A DNA stretch of 64,000 bases from Rodentibacter sp. JRC1. Lineage in GTDB: Bacteria; Pseudomonadota; Gammaproteobacteria; Enterobacterales; Pasteurellaceae. This document shows, one piece after another, positions 30,415-40,389 of the stretch. The stretch spans positions 868,001 to 932,000 of the forward strand of contig NZ_BPWA01000001.1 of NCBI RefSeq assembly GCF_020521555.1, written 5' to 3'. The translations under genes were made by a program, and so were the position numbers. The stretch's first letter is position 1. Every line of letters begins with the position of its first letter. Below the pieces are notes generated by a model. That model ran no database searches. It was not told where the DNA came from and saw only the letters and a program-made list of their open reading frames with translations.

Positions 30415-32229
30415 TTATTTATTTTGGAATTTATTAATCAATTCGATTAATTCATCACCAAATGAATTTGGATTGAGCATATTTTGTACGCCTAATACAT
30501 ATTTGCCGTCGCCCACTTGGATTTCACCGGCCAAATGTTTTGAGGATACAATGATATCTGTACCATCTAATTTACCTTTATAGTCGGTAACCGCACAGGA
30601 ATCCATCACATTCGGAATGCCACGTTTATCTAAATAACCTTTAATCTTCATTTTCATCATCATTGATGAACCTTGACCTGAACCGCACACCGCAAGAATT
30701 CGGATAGGTTTCACGGCTTCAGAAACAGCGTTATTTTCGACCGCACTTTGCTGTGCATTTTGTGTTGTATTTGCCATAACAGGTTCATCTGCAACCTCAT
30801 CAACACCGTAACCGTCCATTTGCTCAAGAGTTTTGCCCGCAGCAGCGGCAGCAGCTTCGGCAGCACGTAATTTTTTCGATGCAAACGCCATATAAACGAA
30901 TGCGGCAGCTAAGATAACAAAGAAGAAGAACGGAATGCTTACGATACCTTGTAATACCGGAGGGAAGAATAACGCCCAGTCCGCCATGCCCATCCAACCG
31001 TTAAAGGTTGCACCTTGTGTTGATAATAAGTGAATGACCCATGCAGAACCTAAGACTTCTACAATACCCATAACGAAACAGATTTTCATTACGGCTTTCC
31101 AACCACCGAAATGGTTAGCGAATACACCGATGGTTGCATTAGAGAAGAACATTGGAATAAAACCAGGAATGATAAGAACAGAGGCATCAAAACCAAGTAA
31201 TAAACCAACTGCCACGAACTGACCGATCGCCCCCCACATAAAACCGAATACCATTGCATTTGGTGAGAAAGCGTAAATTGCCGCACAGTCAATGGCGAGT
31301 ACAGCATTTGGAATAACACGCTCAGAGATCCCTTTGAACGCTTCGGAAAGCTCAGCAACGAACATTCGCACACCGATAACGATCACTTGAATGGCAACAG
31401 CAAATTTTAAGCCTGTTTCAAAAATATAGATCGCCCAATGGGTTTTGCCCGCCATTGTTTGCAGATTATCTAAACCGAAAGAAAGTAAGATAATACCGAA
31501 GAACACAGTCATCACTAGCACGGTTGCGGAGATGCTATCGTGGAAAATATGTAACCATTTTGGCAACTTCATATTATCAACGCTGTCTTCTTTATTACCG
31601 AGTTTCGGAGCAAGTTGAACGGCGATCCAAGAGGCGATTTGTTGTTGGTGTCCGATAGAAAAGCCCGCTCCGCCTGTTACCGCTTGAGTCGGTTTATACA
31701 TAATATTAGAAGAAATACCCCAATATAACGCCATAATGATTGCGGTATAAATGATGGTTTCCATCATCGAAGCACCGATTAACATATAGAACACTGCAAC
31801 TAATCCTGCTTGTTGGAACATAATATGTCCTGTAAGCATAATGGTGCGGATACCGGTAAAACGTCTAAACATCACCAATAAGATATTCAGTGCCAATGCT
31901 AGTAGCACCGCATAACCAACCCAAGCATAATTATCCGCCATAGTTTCAATGGTCGCCTGCATACTGGTGTAAGGATCAATCACTGCACCGGTTAAACCGT
32001 GATATTCGGAGAGTTTTTCAATGATAGGTTTGAAGCCTTTAACTAATTCACCCGCCCCTACTTGAACCAACATAAAGCCAACAATAGTTTTAATTGTTCC
32101 TTTGATGACGGTTGTGGTGTCTTTACGTAAAAGAATATAACCGATACAGGCAACAATCCCCAATAAAAGCGGTGCTTTATTGAGTACCTGATCTCTGAAG
32201 ATGATAAATAGATCTAATAATGTTTCCAT
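30415..32229 (-). CDS. ulaA: Fused ascorbate PTS permease IIC and IIB
   Basis: This single 604-residue protein joins the membrane permease UlaA (IIC, about residues 1-460, some ten or more hydrophobic helices) and UlaB (IIB, about 508-604) with its phosphocysteine in [13 protein letters not shown]. In E. coli these are two proteins. An Ala-rich, acidic linker (about 460-505) connects them and contains a Hin-type uptake signal in its coding sequence (30740-30748, residues about 494-497). The protein imports and phosphorylates ascorbate to L-ascorbate 6-phosphate. It is first in its block and divergent from ulaG. Confidence 0.95.
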   Translation of the reverse strand: METLLDLFIIFRDQVLNKAPLLLGIVACIGYILLRKDTTTVIKGTIKTIVGFMLVQVGAGELVKGFKPIIEKLSEYHGLTGAVIDPYTSMQATIETMADNYAWVGYAVLLALALNILLVMFRRFTGIRTIMLTGHIMFQQAGLVAVFYMLIGASMMETIIYTAIIMALYWGISSNIMYKPTQAVTGGAGFSIGHQQQIASWIAVQLAPKLGNKEDSVDNMKLPKWLHIFHDSISATVLVMTVFFGIILLSFGLDNLQTMAGKTHWAIYIFETGLKFAVAIQVIVIGVRMFVAELSEAFKGISERVIPNAVLAIDCAAIYAFSPNAMVFGFMWGAIGQFVAVGLLLGFDASVLIIPGFIPMFFSNATIGVFANHFGGWKAVMKICFVMGIVEVLGSAWVIHLLSTQGATFNGWMGMADWALFFPPVLQGIVSIPFFFFVILAAAFVYMAFASKKLRAAEAAAAAAGKTLEQMDGYGVDEVADEPVMANTTQNAQQSAVENNAVSEAVKPIRILAVCGSGQGSSMMMKMKIKGYLDKRGIPNVMDSCAVTDYKGKLDGTDIIVSSKHLAGEIQVGDGKYVLGVQNMLNPNSFGDELIELINKFQNK

Positions 32230-32351
32230 AACAGAACTTCTGTTGCATTGTTTAAAAACGGCTTAGGAGTTGGTTTCTCTAATGGGTGAGAAATCAAAAC
32301 AGGCAAATAATAACAACTCCATATGAATAAAAAAGATTATTTTTGATATTT

Positions 32352-32367
32352 TGTGAGATTGATCACA
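32352..32367. promoter_or_regulatory. Perfect CRP-cAMP site in the ula control region
   Basis: TGTGAGATTGATCACA carries both consensus half-sites. It lies about 123 bp upstream of ulaAB and 246 bp upstream of ulaG, so it probably activates the PTS block. Confidence 0.65.
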
Positions 32368-32504
32368 ATTTATTTTCATTTTTCACAAAATCTCAAAAAC
32401 TCACTTAAAAATGACCGCTCTTTACTATCTTTTTTATTAATTTTTAACAAAAAAATATAACCGATTGAAAATACTATCTTTATTTTTTGGGTAAAAAAAT
32501 AAAG

Positions 32505-32520
32505 CATGATCTAGATCACA
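32505..32520. promoter_or_regulatory. Weaker CRP-like site upstream of ulaG
   Basis: CATGATCTAGATCACA has one perfect half-site (TCACA) and a 3-of-5 match in the other. It lies about 93 bp upstream of ulaG, a suitable class-I distance. Confidence 0.4.
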
Positions 32521-32612
32521 AAATTAAAAAAAATCATTTTACAAAACAAAATGATTATATATGATTAATTTTGATTATTTAGTTCCTCTATTTCTACTAA
32601 CAGGAGTTTACA

Positions 32613-33704
32613 ATGAGCAAAATCCAAGAAATTACCCGTGAAAGCTGGATTCTTTCTACTTTCCCTGAGTGGGGCACTTGGTTAAATGAAGAAATTGAGC
32701 AAGAAGTTGTGCCGGAAGGTAACTTTGCCATGTGGTGGTTGGGCTGTGTAGGTGTTTGGATTAAAACTCCCGGCGGAGCTAACCTTTGTATGGATTTATG
32801 GTGCGGTCGTGGTAAATCTACGAAGAAAGTAAAAGATATGGTGCGTGGTCACCAAATGGCGAATATGGCGGGTGTACGCAAATTACAACCTAACTTGCGT
32901 GCTGCACCAATGGTGCTAGACCCATTTGCAATCAACGAAGTAGATTTTATTCTTGCTTCTCACTACCATAGTGATCACATTGATGTAAACGTGGCTGCAG
33001 CTATCGTGAATAATCCAAAATTAGATCACGTGAAATTTGTTGGTCCTTGGCATTGTGCGGAATTATGGAAAAAATGGGGTGTGCCGGAAGAACGCATTAT
33101 CATTGTAAAACCGGGTGATGTGGTGAAATTAAAAGACGTAGAAATTCACGCTTTAGATTCTTTCGACCGCACTTGTTTAGTGACTTTACCTGTGGAAGGT
33201 GCGGAAGAACAAGGTGGTGAATTAGCGGGTCTTTGTCCTTCTGATGAAGAAATGGGACGCAAAGCAGTGAACTATGTGTTCAAAACCCCGGGCGGTAATA
33301 TTTACCATGGTGCTGACTCTCACTTCTCAATTCAATTTGCCAAACACGGCAAACAGTTCGATATTGATGTAGCATTAAATAACTACGGGGAAAACCCGGT
33401 CGGTATCGCCGATAAAATGACTTCGGTGGATTTATTACGAATGGCGGAAAGTTTGCGTTGTAAAGTGATTATTCCGGTTCATCACGATATTTGGACAAAC
33501 TTTATGGCAAGTACTGATGAAATCATTGCATTGTGGAAAATGCGTAAAGAGCGTTTGCAATACAAATTCCACCCGTTCATTTGGGAAGTGGGCGGAAAAT
33601 ATGTTTATCCACGTGATAAAGATCTCATTGAATATCATCATCCGCGTGGCTTTGATGATTGCTTTGAACACGAACCGAATATTCAATTCAAATCAATGCT
33701 ATAA
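32613..33704 (+). CDS. ulaG: L-ascorbate-6-phosphate lactonase
   Basis: UlaG opens the lactone ring of L-ascorbate 6-phosphate to 3-keto-L-gulonate 6-phosphate in the cytoplasm. The 363-residue product is a metallo-beta-lactamase-fold enzyme with the metal motif [11 protein letters not shown] and further ligands in YHGADSHFS and [11 protein letters not shown] clear ribosome site (CAGGAG) precedes the ATG. It heads the plus-strand block and is followed by a terminator and ulaR. Confidence 0.97.
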   Translation: MSKIQEITRESWILSTFPEWGTWLNEEIEQEVVPEGNFAMWWLGCVGVWIKTPGGANLCMDLWCGRGKSTKKVKDMVRGHQMANMAGVRKLQPNLRAAPMVLDPFAINEVDFILASHYHSDHIDVNVAAAIVNNPKLDHVKFVGPWHCAELWKKWGVPEERIIIVKPGDVVKLKDVEIHALDSFDRTCLVTLPVEGAEEQGGELAGLCPSDEEMGRKAVNYVFKTPGGNIYHGADSHFSIQFAKHGKQFDIDVALNNYGENPVGIADKMTSVDLLRMAESLRCKVIIPVHHDIWTNFMASTDEIIALWKMRKERLQYKFHPFIWEVGGKYVYPRDKDLIEYHHPRGFDDCFEHEPNIQFKSML

Positions 33705-33713
33705 CAACAAAAA

Positions 33714-33739
33714 AGCCACCTTTGCACTTGAAGGTGGCT
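33714..33739 (+). terminator. Intrinsic terminator between ulaG and ulaR
   Basis: A 9-bp stem (AGCCACCTT / AAGGTGGCT) with an 8-base loop is followed by CATTTTTTG. It would separate ulaG transcription from ulaR. Confidence 0.75.
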
Positions 33740-33787
33740 CATTTTTTGTTCATTATTAGCAGTCATAAAAATAGCAAGGAAAATATA

Positions 33788-34534
33788 ATGAACGAAAATT
33801 ACCGCCACCGGCGGCTTTTACAATTATTATTTGAAAAAAAAGCACTTTCCACGGCTGAAATTATTGAATTGCTAGAAGTTTCTCCGGCAACAGCGAGACG
33901 TGATATTAATAAATTAGCAGAACAGGGACGTTTGAAAAAAGTGCGTAACGGTGCGGAGGCGCTCCCCCCCTCAACCCCAGTTAATCCCTATAATCGAACA
34001 ATTAACAATCTTGATGAAAAACAACGCATTGCAATGGCAGCGAGTCGTTTATGCCAAGATGGAGATTCGATTATTTTGACCTGCGGATCAACAATGCAGA
34101 TGTTGGGGGAACGGTTATGCGGCAGAAAATTACAAATCATCACGAATTTTCTACCATTGGCAAACCAACTGATTGCAAATAACCACGAGGATATTGTCAT
34201 CATGGGGGGACAATATAATCGCAATAAAGCTATTACCCTTTCCCTTAACCAAAATGAAAGCCCTTATGCAGCCAATATTATGTTTACCAGCGGTAAAGGT
34301 TTTACGATAGACGGGCTATATAAAACGGATATGATTATTGCCAATTCAGAGCAACGTTTATCCAGTAAAGCCAGCAAATATGTCGTGCTGTTAGACAGTA
34401 CCAAATTGGGGCAACAAGTAGGAATGTTATTTACCGACCTAAAAAATATTGATTTATTAATTACAGGCAGGGAAGCTGATTCCAATATGATTAATGCCCT
34501 AAAAGAAAAAGGTTTAGAGATAATATTGGCATAA
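33788..34534 (+). CDS. ulaR: DeoR-family repressor UlaR
   Basis: UlaR represses the ula genes and is released by L-ascorbate 6-phosphate. I start at ATG 33788 (MNENYRHRRLLQLL), which has an AAGGA ribosome site; the ORF can be extended to 33722 but that start lies inside the ulaG terminator. The 248-residue product has an N-terminal DeoR winged helix (LLEVSPATARRDINKLAEQG) and a C-terminal sugar-phosphate-sensing domain. It follows ulaG as in E. coli. A C7 tract (33964-33970) lies in the coding sequence. Confidence 0.93.
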   Translation: MNENYRHRRLLQLLFEKKALSTAEIIELLEVSPATARRDINKLAEQGRLKKVRNGAEALPPSTPVNPYNRTINNLDEKQRIAMAASRLCQDGDSIILTCGSTMQMLGERLCGRKLQIITNFLPLANQLIANNHEDIVIMGGQYNRNKAITLSLNQNESPYAANIMFTSGKGFTIDGLYKTDMIIANSEQRLSSKASKYVVLLDSTKLGQQVGMLFTDLKNIDLLITGREADSNMINALKEKGLEIILA

Positions 34535-34649
34535 AAGTGCGGTCAGTTTTTACCAAGAATTTGCAACAACACAAGAAGAATTTAATGAAATAAACGATTG
34601 GGTAAGTGGGTACCCAATATCGCTGTAAAGAAACACTAAGGAGTTTCCC

Positions 34650-35510
34650 GTGAGAAAACATAAACTAGGTATTTATGAAAAAGCCTTACCTAAGAATATT
34701 AGCTGGCAAGATAGACTTTCTATTGCCAAAGCCTGCGGATTTGATTTTGTTGAAATGTCTATTGACGAAACCGATGAACGTTTGGCCCGTCTTGATTGGA
34801 GCAAAAAAGAACGCTTAAAATTAGTGAAAGCGATTGTGAATACAGGGGTTACCATTCCGTCAATGTGTTTGTCAGGGCATCGCCGTTTTCCATTTGGTAG
34901 CAATGATAAGCTAACCCGTCAAAAAGCCTATGAAATTATGGAAAAAGCCATTCAATTTGCGGTAGATACGGGGATTCGTACCATTCAATTGGCCGGCTAT
35001 GATGTCTATTATGAAGAACAAGACGAAAGCACGATTGAGCGTTTTCAGCAAGGCTTAGAATGGGCGGTGGAATTAGCGGCTAGCAATCAAGTTACTCTCG
35101 CAGTAGAAATTATGGATACGAAATTTATGAGTTCAATTTCCCGTTGGAAAAAATGGGACGAGATCATCAAATCCCCGTGGTTTACCGTTTATCCTGACTT
35201 AGGAAATCTCTCCGCATGGAATGATAATGTTGCCGAAGAACTCAAATTAGGCATTGACAAAATTTCCGCTATTCACTTAAAAGACACTTACAAAGTAACC
35301 GAAACCTGCAAAGGTCAATTCCGTGATGTGCCTTTCGGTGATGGTTGCGTGAATTTCCCGGCCTGTTTCAAAACCTTAGCGGAACTAAATTATCGTGGTG
35401 CGTTTTTAATTGAAATGTGGACAGAAAAAGCAGACGAGCCTATCGCAGAAATTATCAATGCACGCCGTTGGATCGAACAAAAAATGCAAGAAGGAGGATT
35501 TACCCTATGA
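34650..35510 (+). CDS. ulaE: L-xylulose-5-phosphate 3-epimerase (L-ribulose-5-phosphate 3-epimerase)
   Basis: UlaE epimerises L-xylulose 5-phosphate to L-ribulose 5-phosphate. The 286-residue TIM-barrel product starts [16 protein letters not shown] and has the AP-endonuclease-2-like metal residues in [19 protein letters not shown] and AIHLKDT. Its stop overlaps the ulaF start (ATGA), so the two are translationally coupled. Confidence 0.96.
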   Translation: MRKHKLGIYEKALPKNISWQDRLSIAKACGFDFVEMSIDETDERLARLDWSKKERLKLVKAIVNTGVTIPSMCLSGHRRFPFGSNDKLTRQKAYEIMEKAIQFAVDTGIRTIQLAGYDVYYEEQDESTIERFQQGLEWAVELAASNQVTLAVEIMDTKFMSSISRWKKWDEIIKSPWFTVYPDLGNLSAWNDNVAEELKLGIDKISAIHLKDTYKVTETCKGQFRDVPFGDGCVNFPACFKTLAELNYRGAFLIEMWTEKADEPIAEIINARRWIEQKMQEGGFTL

Positions 35511-36226
35511 GCCAATTAACCGAATTAACCCCTGCATTGTTAGCAATGCGTGAACGTGTTTTTAAAGCAAATTTAGAATTACCTAAATATAAATTGATCA
35601 CTTTTACTTGGGGCAATGTAAGCGAAATTGACCGTGAAACAGGCATTGTTGCAATCAAACCTTCAGGGGTTGAATATGACACAATGAAAGTAGAAGATAT
35701 TGTTTTGGTCGATCTGCAAGGCAATCGGGTATATGGCGATAAAAAACCGTCTTCTGATACCCCTACCCACTTAGAGCTTTATCGCCAATTTACTGATATT
35801 GGCGGTGTTGTGCATACCCATTCCCGCCACGCTACCGCTTGGGCTCAAGCAGGGGAAGATATTTTGGCTCTGGGCACAACGCAAGGAGATTATTTCTATG
35901 GTTCGATTCCTTGCACCCGCAAAATGACTCCTGAGGAAATTGCGGGCGAATATGAATTAGAAACCGGGAAAGTGATTGTCGAGACGTTCCGTAAACGCCG
36001 GATTGAACCAAAATCCGTGCCTGCGGTACTGGTTCATTCACACGGACCGTTTACTTGGGGCAAAGATGCTTTTGATGCCGTACATAATTCTGTCGTGTTG
36101 GAAGAAGTGGCTTATATGAACTTTGTAAGCCACCAAATTCGCCCGAATATCGGTTCAATGCAACAGGAATTATTAGATAAACATTACCTACGTAAACACG
36201 GTAAAGATGCCTATTATGGGCAATAA
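35507..36226 (+). CDS. ulaF: L-ribulose-5-phosphate 4-epimerase UlaF
   Basis: UlaF converts L-ribulose 5-phosphate to D-xylulose 5-phosphate, the entry into the pentose-phosphate pathway. The true start is ATG 35507 ([14 protein letters not shown]), with AGGAGG just upstream in the end of ulaE; the earlier in-frame start is out of context. The 239-residue product is a class-II aldolase-fold enzyme with zinc ligands in [12 protein letters not shown] and [10 protein letters not shown]. Confidence 0.96.
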   Translation: MSQLTELTPALLAMRERVFKANLELPKYKLITFTWGNVSEIDRETGIVAIKPSGVEYDTMKVEDIVLVDLQGNRVYGDKKPSSDTPTHLELYRQFTDIGGVVHTHSRHATAWAQAGEDILALGTTQGDYFYGSIPCTRKMTPEEIAGEYELETGKVIVETFRKRRIEPKSVPAVLVHSHGPFTWGKDAFDAVHNSVVLEEVAYMNFVSHQIRPNIGSMQQELLDKHYLRKHGKDAYYGQ

Positions 36227-36244
36227 TTAAGTAACAGATAGACT

Positions 36245-36270
36245 AAAGAGGCAGTATTTACTGCCTCTTT
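36245..36270 (+). terminator. Hairpin after ulaF
   Basis: A perfect 11-bp stem (AAAGAGGCAGT / ACTGCCTCTTT) closes a 4-base loop. The T-run after it is short (CTTTC), so termination may be partial, allowing some transcription of the next gene. Confidence 0.6.
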
Positions 36271-36290
36271 CAACAAGAAGGAATGAGAAT

Positions 36291-37109
36291 ATGAATTATA
36301 AAGTGGTCGCCTTTGATCTTGATGGCACATTACTCAATGGACAAGGTCAAATTTTGGCTGAGAATAAAAAAGCAATTCAAACACTACAGGAAAAAGGTAT
36401 TCAAGTAATTTTAGTAACAGGCAGACACCACACCGCCGTCAAACCTTATTATCGGGAATTAGGGTTAACCACACCGATTATTTGTTGTAATGGCACTTAT
36501 GTTTATGACGTTGAAACCGATAGCACACCTTTTGCCAATCCCCTTTCCAAACAACAGGCACAACTGATTTTTGATGTGGCGGAAAAACATCATTGTCATC
36601 TCTTAATGTACTCAAGAGATTCAATGAATTATGCCGAACTCAACCCGCATATGACAAAATTTATTCAATGGGTAGAAAGTTGCCCGCCTGAAGTCCGCCC
36701 TGATGTGCGTAAAGTGGCGAGTATTCAAGATGTGATTGATCACGATCAGCCAATTTGGAAATGTGTTATTTCCGCCCCTGATAAAAATATAATGAATGCC
36801 GTTGTTGCAGACTTACCACAGGACGAATTTAGCTGTGAATGGTCTTGGGTTGATCGCATTGATATTGCAAATGCAGGCAATACCAAAGGAGGAAGATTGT
36901 TGGCATTATTAGCAGAGTGGGGAATTGATCCACAGCAGGTTATTGCCTTTGGTGATAACCATAATGATATTAGTATGCTTAAAGCCGTAGGACTAGGCGT
37001 TGCAATGGGCAATGCAGAAGATGAAGTGAAACAGCAGGCAAAATTAATTACTCGTAGCAATAATGAAGCGGGTATTGCCGATGTATTGAAAACGTATTTT
37101 TCGATTTAA
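36291..37109 (+). CDS. HAD-family phosphatase, YbhA-like (Cof-type)
   Basis: This cytoplasmic sugar- or cofactor-phosphate phosphatase has 272 residues. The HAD motifs are FDLDGTLL (nucleophile Asp), VTGRHH, the conserved Lys in GNTKGGRL and FGDNHNDISML. The stretches VTGRHHTAV, IICCNGTY and CEWSWVDRIDIA match E. coli YbhA, which hydrolyses pyridoxal 5-phosphate and sugar phosphates. It follows ulaF in the same orientation with a separate ribosome site, so it may be expressed with the ula block. Its substrate here is unknown. Confidence 0.85.
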   Translation: MNYKVVAFDLDGTLLNGQGQILAENKKAIQTLQEKGIQVILVTGRHHTAVKPYYRELGLTTPIICCNGTYVYDVETDSTPFANPLSKQQAQLIFDVAEKHHCHLLMYSRDSMNYAELNPHMTKFIQWVESCPPEVRPDVRKVASIQDVIDHDQPIWKCVISAPDKNIMNAVVADLPQDEFSCEWSWVDRIDIANAGNTKGGRLLALLAEWGIDPQQVIAFGDNHNDISMLKAVGLGVAMGNAEDEVKQQAKLITRSNNEAGIADVLKTYFSI

Positions 37110-37120
37110 TTCAATAAAAT

Positions 37121-37154
37121 AAAAAACCGACTAAACACTAAAAGTCGGTTTTTT
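37121..37154 (+). terminator. Intrinsic terminator after the YbhA-like gene
   Basis: A perfect 12-bp stem (AAAAAACCGACT / AGTCGGTTTTTT) with a 10-base loop; the right arm itself supplies the T-run. It ends the plus-strand ula block. Confidence 0.8.
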
Positions 37155-37199
37155 AATATCGTTTTCAGCGAAAATCTTTCGCGTAGTTCTTCTAAGCAA

Positions 37200-37224
37200 A
37201 AGCGACCAAAAAATCCGGTCGCTT
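37200..37224 (-). terminator. Intrinsic terminator after proS
   Basis: On the minus strand AAGCGACC pairs with GGTCGCTT and is followed by TTGCTTAG. It lies 18 bp past the proS stop, facing the terminator of the convergent YbhA-like gene. Confidence 0.6.
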
Positions 37225-37241
37225 AAATTTAATTCGCTCTA

Positions 37242-38954
37242 TTACGCTAATTTTTCTTTTAAGAAATCTAATAATTGTTCTTTTCCAATCATTTCTTTCC
37301 CACCGCTACGGCGATTTTTATATTCAATTTCGCCGTTCGCAAGATTTTTCTCACCAATGACGATCATATGCGGCACACCGATAAGCTCCATATCCGCAAA
37401 CATTACACCCGGGCGTTCTTTACGATCATCAAAAATGACATCCACACCTTGAGCCTGTAAAGTGCGGTACAATTCTTCGGCATATTGTTGCACGCTTTCG
37501 GATTTATGCATATTCATCGGCACAATCGCTACGGTAAAGGGTGCGATTTCATCTGTCGGCCAAATAATGCCGCGTTCATCATAATGCTGCTCGATCGCCG
37601 CCGCCACAACTCGGGTTACTCCAATACCGTAGCACCCCATAGTAACAATCATTGGGCGACCGTCTTCCCCCTGAACCGTAGCATTCATCGCTTCTGAATA
37701 TTTTTTTCCCAGCTGGAAAATATGCCCGACTTCAATACCGCGCTTAATAAGCAACGTACCTTTTCCATCAGGGCTTGGATCACCTTCCACGACATTACGA
37801 AGATCGGCGACTTTCGGTAAGGCGACATCACGTACCCAGTTAATATTGAAATAATGTTTGCCATCAATATTCGCACCGGCACTGAAATCGGACATCAATG
37901 CCACCGAGCGATCAACAATCGCCGGAATGGTCAGATTTACCGGTCCTAACGAACCTACGCCTGCGCCGATTTTTGCCTTAATTTCCGCCTCATCGGCAAA
38001 TTCCAACGGCGAGGCAACTTCCGCTAATTTTTCCGCTTTGATTTCATTTAACTCGTGATCGCCACGAATCACTAACGCCACAAGAGGCTGTTCTTCACTA
38101 GCCCCCTTTACAATCAAGGTTTTCACGGTTTTTTCAATCGGTTGATTAAATTGTTCCACTAATTCCGCAATCGTTTTTGCATTCGGCGTATCAATAAGTT
38201 CCATCACTTTGGTTGGTTCGCCACGCTCACCGATAGCAACCGCTTCGGCAAGCTCAATATTTGCCGCATAGTCCGATTCTGTGGAGAAAATCACATCATC
38301 TTCACCGCTATTTGCCAACACTTGGAATTCATGAGACGCACTACCACCGATAGATCCCGTATCTGCTTGAACCGCACGAAAATCTAAACCTAAACGATTG
38401 AAAATATTGCTATAAGTTTGATACATCACATCATAAGTTTGTTGTAAACTTTCTTTATCAGTGTGGAAAGAATAGGCATCTTTCATTATAAATTCACGAC
38501 TGCGCATCACGCCGAAACGTGGGCGAACCTCATCACGAAATTTAGTCTGAATATGATAAAGATTAATCGGTAGCTGACGATAAGAGGTGATTTCACGTCG
38601 CATTAGATCCGTAATAGCCTCTTCATTTGTCGGTCCAATAACAAAACCACGCTCGCCACGATCGGTAAAACGCAATAATTCCGGACCATATTGATCCCAA
38701 CGACCGGATTCCTGCCAAAGTTCCGCCGGTTGCACAACCGGCATTTTAATTTCAAGTGCGCCGCTTTTATCCATTTCTTCGCGAATCACTTTTTCGACTT
38801 TACGAAGCACCCGCCAACCGGTCGGCATCCAGTGGTATAAACCTGAAGCCAGAGGGCGAATCATCCCTGCACGCAACATCAGTTGATGGCTCACAATCGC
38901 CGCTTCGGCCGGTGTTTCCTTTAATGTAGAGAATAAATATTGACTTGTACGCAT
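37242..38954 (-). CDS. proS: Prolyl-tRNA synthetase
   Basis: ProS charges tRNA-Pro. I start at ATG 38954 ([18 protein letters not shown]), identical in form to E. coli ProS; the ORF can be extended 20 codons upstream without support. The 570-residue bacterial-type enzyme shows class-II motifs ([23 protein letters not shown]) and an editing insertion domain (about 225-385). Motif 3 is near [17 protein letters not shown], followed by an anticodon-binding C-terminus. A large palindromic element lies directly upstream. Confidence 0.98.
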   Translation of the reverse strand: MRTSQYLFSTLKETPAEAAIVSHQLMLRAGMIRPLASGLYHWMPTGWRVLRKVEKVIREEMDKSGALEIKMPVVQPAELWQESGRWDQYGPELLRFTDRGERGFVIGPTNEEAITDLMRREITSYRQLPINLYHIQTKFRDEVRPRFGVMRSREFIMKDAYSFHTDKESLQQTYDVMYQTYSNIFNRLGLDFRAVQADTGSIGGSASHEFQVLANSGEDDVIFSTESDYAANIELAEAVAIGERGEPTKVMELIDTPNAKTIAELVEQFNQPIEKTVKTLIVKGASEEQPLVALVIRGDHELNEIKAEKLAEVASPLEFADEAEIKAKIGAGVGSLGPVNLTIPAIVDRSVALMSDFSAGANIDGKHYFNINWVRDVALPKVADLRNVVEGDPSPDGKGTLLIKRGIEVGHIFQLGKKYSEAMNATVQGEDGRPMIVTMGCYGIGVTRVVAAAIEQHYDERGIIWPTDEIAPFTVAIVPMNMHKSESVQQYAEELYRTLQAQGVDVIFDDRKERPGVMFADMELIGVPHMIVIGEKNLANGEIEYKNRRSGGKEMIGKEQLLDFLKEKLA

Positions 38955-38994
38955 CGAATTAACCTTAAATACTTTAAATTGAGAAAAAATCGGT

Positions 38995-39126
38995 ATTATG
39001 TAGCGCTTGCACAAGGTGAAAAGTAGGGTGTGTTAGGCTTGCCGTAACGCACCGTTAAACCCAAGTTTGGTGCGTTACGGCAAGCCTAACACACCCTACT
39101 TTTCACCTTGTGCAACGATACATAAT
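38995..39126. repeat. Large palindromic repeat element between potD and proS
   Basis: Two 47-bp arms (39007-39053 and 39069-39115) are perfect reverse complements around a 15-base loop. Imperfect pairing continues outward through ATTATGTA (38995-39002) and TACATAAT (39119-39126), for 132 bp in all. The core reads GTAGGGTGTGTTAGGCTTG on one side, and TAACGCACC flanks the loop. It resembles mobile palindromic (REP/MITE-like) sequences. No ORF is inside. It lies in the proS upstream region and could influence its promoter. Confidence 0.85.
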
Positions 39127-39153
39127 AATGGAAAAAATTGGCGAGAGTATAAC

Positions 39154-39185
39154 AAAAAGTGCGGTCATTTTTAACCGCACTTTTT
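39154..39185 (-). terminator. Uptake-signal hairpin terminator after potD
   Basis: Inverted Hin-type uptake signals (AAAAAGTGCGGT and ACCGCACTTTTT) form a 12-bp stem with an 8-base loop. On the minus strand a T-run and TTGTTAT follow. It lies 12 bp beyond the potD stop. Confidence 0.8.
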
Positions 39186-39197
39186 TGAAAGAAGAAA

Positions 39198-40250
39198 TTA
39201 ATTGGTTTTCAATTTATTCCAATATTTTTCGTAAATATCAATCGCTTCGCCCACATCTCCTTGCATAATGCCCTTTTCCACCTGCTCAGGAGGAGGAAAT
39301 AAAGTCGGATCATTGGCAAGTTCGGGATTCAATAGCGCTTTCACACCGTTATTCGGCATCGAAAAGCCCATACGTTCTACCACTACTTTTGCATTTTCCG
39401 GACGAAGTAAAAAATCAATAAATTTATGCGCACCTTCTACATTTTTTGCAGTTTTTGGAATTGCGTAATTGTCCATCCAAAAAATTGCCCCTTCTTTCGG
39501 ATAAATAAATTGTAAACTTGGATTTTCTTTATGCGCCAAATACGCAGAACCGTTCCAAATCATACCGATTGCTGCTTCGCCTTGTACATAAGGCACTTCC
39601 GGAGAATCCGAATTAAAGGTTACCACGTTAGGTAATAAATTAACCAAACGTTCATAAGCGGCTTTGATTTCGTCCTCATTTGTGGTGTTCGGTGATTTAC
39701 CATCTAATAATAAAGCGATATGAAAAACTTCGCGTGCGTCGCTGGTCATCAATACCTTGTGCTTAAACTCCGGTTTCCACAAATCCGCCCAACTTGTAAT
39801 CTTGTTCGGTTCGATCTCATCCGAGTTCACCTCAATCCCGGTTAAACCATACACATACGGCAAAGAATATTTATTTTCTGGATCAAATTCCTTGTTTAAA
39901 AGATGTGTCGGCACTTGTTTTAAGTTACTCAGTTTACTGTGATCTAAAGGTTGCAACATATTCTCTTTGATCATTTTATTAACGTAATAACTCGATGGAA
40001 AAACCAAGTCGTAGCCTTGTCCGGCATTTTCCGTTAATTTTAATTTTGCATACATTTCTTCATTACTTTCAAAGGTGGAATAAATCACTTCCACACCGGT
40101 TTCTTTAGTAAATTGAGCAACAAGATCGGAAGGCACATAGTCCGTCCAGTTATAAACATAAAGTTTGTTGTTGGCAAAAGCTGATGTCGCAAAAACAGCG
40201 ATTGCCGAAAGGAAAAGAGATTTGATTGAGAGAACAAAGGATTTTTTCAA
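39198..40250 (-). CDS. potD: Spermidine/putrescine-binding periplasmic protein
   Basis: PotD binds polyamines for an ABC importer. The 350-residue product has a signal peptide (1-26, ending TSAFA) and a mature start [17 protein letters not shown], the family hallmark. Further conserved stretches are [14 protein letters not shown] and [16 protein letters not shown]. The transport genes potABC are not in this window. The divergent neighbour is an OrdL/PuuB-like oxidase, an arrangement I recall from H. influenzae (HI0498/HI0499), which suggests a shared polyamine role. Confidence 0.95.
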   Translation of the reverse strand: MKKSFVLSIKSLFLSAIAVFATSAFANNKLYVYNWTDYVPSDLVAQFTKETGVEVIYSTFESNEEMYAKLKLTENAGQGYDLVFPSSYYVNKMIKENMLQPLDHSKLSNLKQVPTHLLNKEFDPENKYSLPYVYGLTGIEVNSDEIEPNKITSWADLWKPEFKHKVLMTSDAREVFHIALLLDGKSPNTTNEDEIKAAYERLVNLLPNVVTFNSDSPEVPYVQGEAAIGMIWNGSAYLAHKENPSLQFIYPKEGAIFWMDNYAIPKTAKNVEGAHKFIDFLLRPENAKVVVERMGFSMPNNGVKALLNPELANDPTLFPPPEQVEKGIMQGDVGEAIDIYEKYWNKLKTN

Positions 40251-40332
40251 TTTATTGACCTCCGAAGGAATAATTAATAATCAATGCGCCAAATTCACGC
40301 AGACGGAAGTATAACATTTTTTCGCAAAGGGT

Positions 40333-40360
40333 TTGACATATTTACCCATAGGGGTAAGAT
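40333..40360 (+). promoter_or_regulatory. Predicted ordL promoter with internal operator-like dyad
   Basis: TTGACA (40333-40338) and TAAGAT (40355-40360) are 16 bp apart, a near-consensus sigma-70 promoter. Between and overlapping them is a perfect 6-bp dyad, TTACCC-N4-GGGTAA (40342-40357), placed as a repressor operator would be. The start codon at 40390 follows at the expected distance. Confidence 0.5.
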
Positions 40361-40389
40361 TTCGCCAACTTTTATTCACGAGATTTTTT

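Larger units (their letters stand above)
32230..32612. promoter_or_regulatory. Divergent ula control region
   Basis: This 383-bp AT-rich region separates ulaAB (minus) from ulaG (plus). It holds one perfect and one half-degenerate CRP site (annotated separately) and long A/T runs. E. coli has a divergent ulaG/ulaA promoter region bound by UlaR, IHF and CRP, so UlaR operators are expected here. I could not fix them by eye. Confidence 0.6.

Noticed and set aside
38995..39126. The proS/potD palindrome as an ordinary terminator
   Set aside because: The arms are far too long (47 bp, perfect), and potD already has its own uptake-signal terminator just beyond it.
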